Source: Actinomycetes bacterium
Lineage (GTDB): Bacteria; Actinomycetota; Acidimicrobiia; Acidimicrobiales; RAAP-2
Direction: 5' to 3'
NCBI GenBank assembly: GCA_021777285.1
Contig: JAJYDR010000022.1
Coordinates: 1 to 21,885 of the forward strand
Length of the DNA stretch: 21,885 bases
Under the pieces are notes generated by a model, which was not told where the DNA came from, did no database searches, and saw only the letters and a list, made by a program, of their open reading frames with translations. The position numbers and the translations under genes are program-made. How positions within the stretch are numbered: position 1 is the stretch's first letter; each line of letters opens with the position of its first letter. Shown in pieces: positions 21,641 to 21,885 of the stretch.

Positions 21641-21885
21641 ATGCCTCGTCGCATCGAGATCGAAATTACTAGTTTGCAGGGTGACGTCGCCACGTGGCGC
21701 GCCGCCGGCGCGAAGATGCCCAAGGGGGTGCTCAACGTCGATTTGGTGCCCGGTGGGCCCGTCGTCGGTGGCGTCTACCGGGCGGACATCGAGCAGTACA
21801 TGGAGGGGCTCGAGGTCGTCTCGGTCATGCCGCCCAAGACTGCGTCGCCGCTCGACCCGCGCAAAGAGCGCATCGAGTTGAGATC
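21641..21885 (+). CDS. Uncharacterised conserved protein, 3' truncated by the window
   Basis: The visible 81 residues start MPRRIEIEITS and run off the window in frame. They are rich in beta-type segments: EIEITSLQGDVATWRAAGA, KGVLNVDLVPGG and a GVYRADIEQYMEGLEVVSVMPPK stretch (key residues W-R-A-A-G-A and P-K-G-V-L). I recognise this N terminus as a conserved actinobacterial hypothetical but cannot name a function. ATG 21641 is supported by the TAGATT box 8 nt upstream. It is divergent from the htrA-like gene across 86 bp. Confidence 0.7.
   Translation, partial: MPRRIEIEITSLQGDVATWRAAGAKMPKGVLNVDLVPGGPVVGGVYRADIEQYMEGLEVVSVMPPKTASPLDPRKERIELR

Overview
The window is a dense, high-GC (roughly two-thirds G+C) bacterial chromosome segment with strong GC3 bias, frequent GTG starts and short intergenic gaps. 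The gene order marks an actinomycete-type chromosome. A pgsA - gcvH - FHA/GarA-like - MerR - DUF151 nuclease block, followed later by a second MerR gene and the glycine-cleavage P protein, matches the order of Mycobacterium tuberculosis Rv1822, Rv1826-Rv1830 and Rv1832. The split P protein, the DhnA-type class I aldolase and the generally non-mycobacterial gene content make a deep actinobacterial lineage such as Acidimicrobiia plausible. That placement is an inference.

Layout. (1) 1-422: 3' end of a TPR-type protein. (2) 423-745: no convincing gene, several inverted repeats. (3) 746-4634: class I fructose-bisphosphate aldolase, PgsA, GcvH, zinc-ribbon/FHA protein, FtsR-like MerR regulator and DUF151 bifunctional nuclease. 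(4) 4631-12326: eight genes that interrupt the order known from mycobacteria: DUF4232 exported protein, APC amino-acid permease, AcuI/YhdH oxidoreductase, alpha/beta hydrolase, DUF2029/GT87 membrane glycosyltransferase, a small membrane protein, ThiD and ThiG. (5) 12399-17189: second MerR regulator (ResR/Rv1830-like), a PD-(D/E)XK-like protein, then gcvT-gcvPA-gcvPB. With gcvH upstream this supplies the H, T and P proteins of glycine cleavage; the L protein is not in the window. (6) 17240-19274: class I amidotransferase-type peptidase C26, a crcB/fluC pair for fluoride export and a small secreted protein. (7) 19393-21885: SDR oxidoreductase, HtrA-like membrane-anchored serine protease and the 5' part of an uncharacterised gene.

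Regulatory architecture is the most striking feature. In front of at least fourteen genes, a TANNNT hexamer (mostly TA[G/C]NNT preceded by G or C) lies exactly 6-7 nt upstream of an ATG or GTG, usually without a separate Shine-Dalgarno sequence. This is the signature of leaderless transcription, and it fixes the start codon for several genes. Only the permease (5435) and the second MerR gene (12399) have clear leaders with a strong ribosome-binding site, and both have conspicuous inverted repeats upstream. Downstream genes within operons use 4-bp ATGA/GTGA overlaps.

No tRNA, rRNA, CRISPR array, insertion sequence, prophage or obvious mobile element was seen. Most genes are housekeeping or conserved. 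The points most worth follow-up are the leaderless pattern, the interrupted GarA/FtsR/ResR block, the nested operator at the ResR-like gene and the repeat-rich permease leader.
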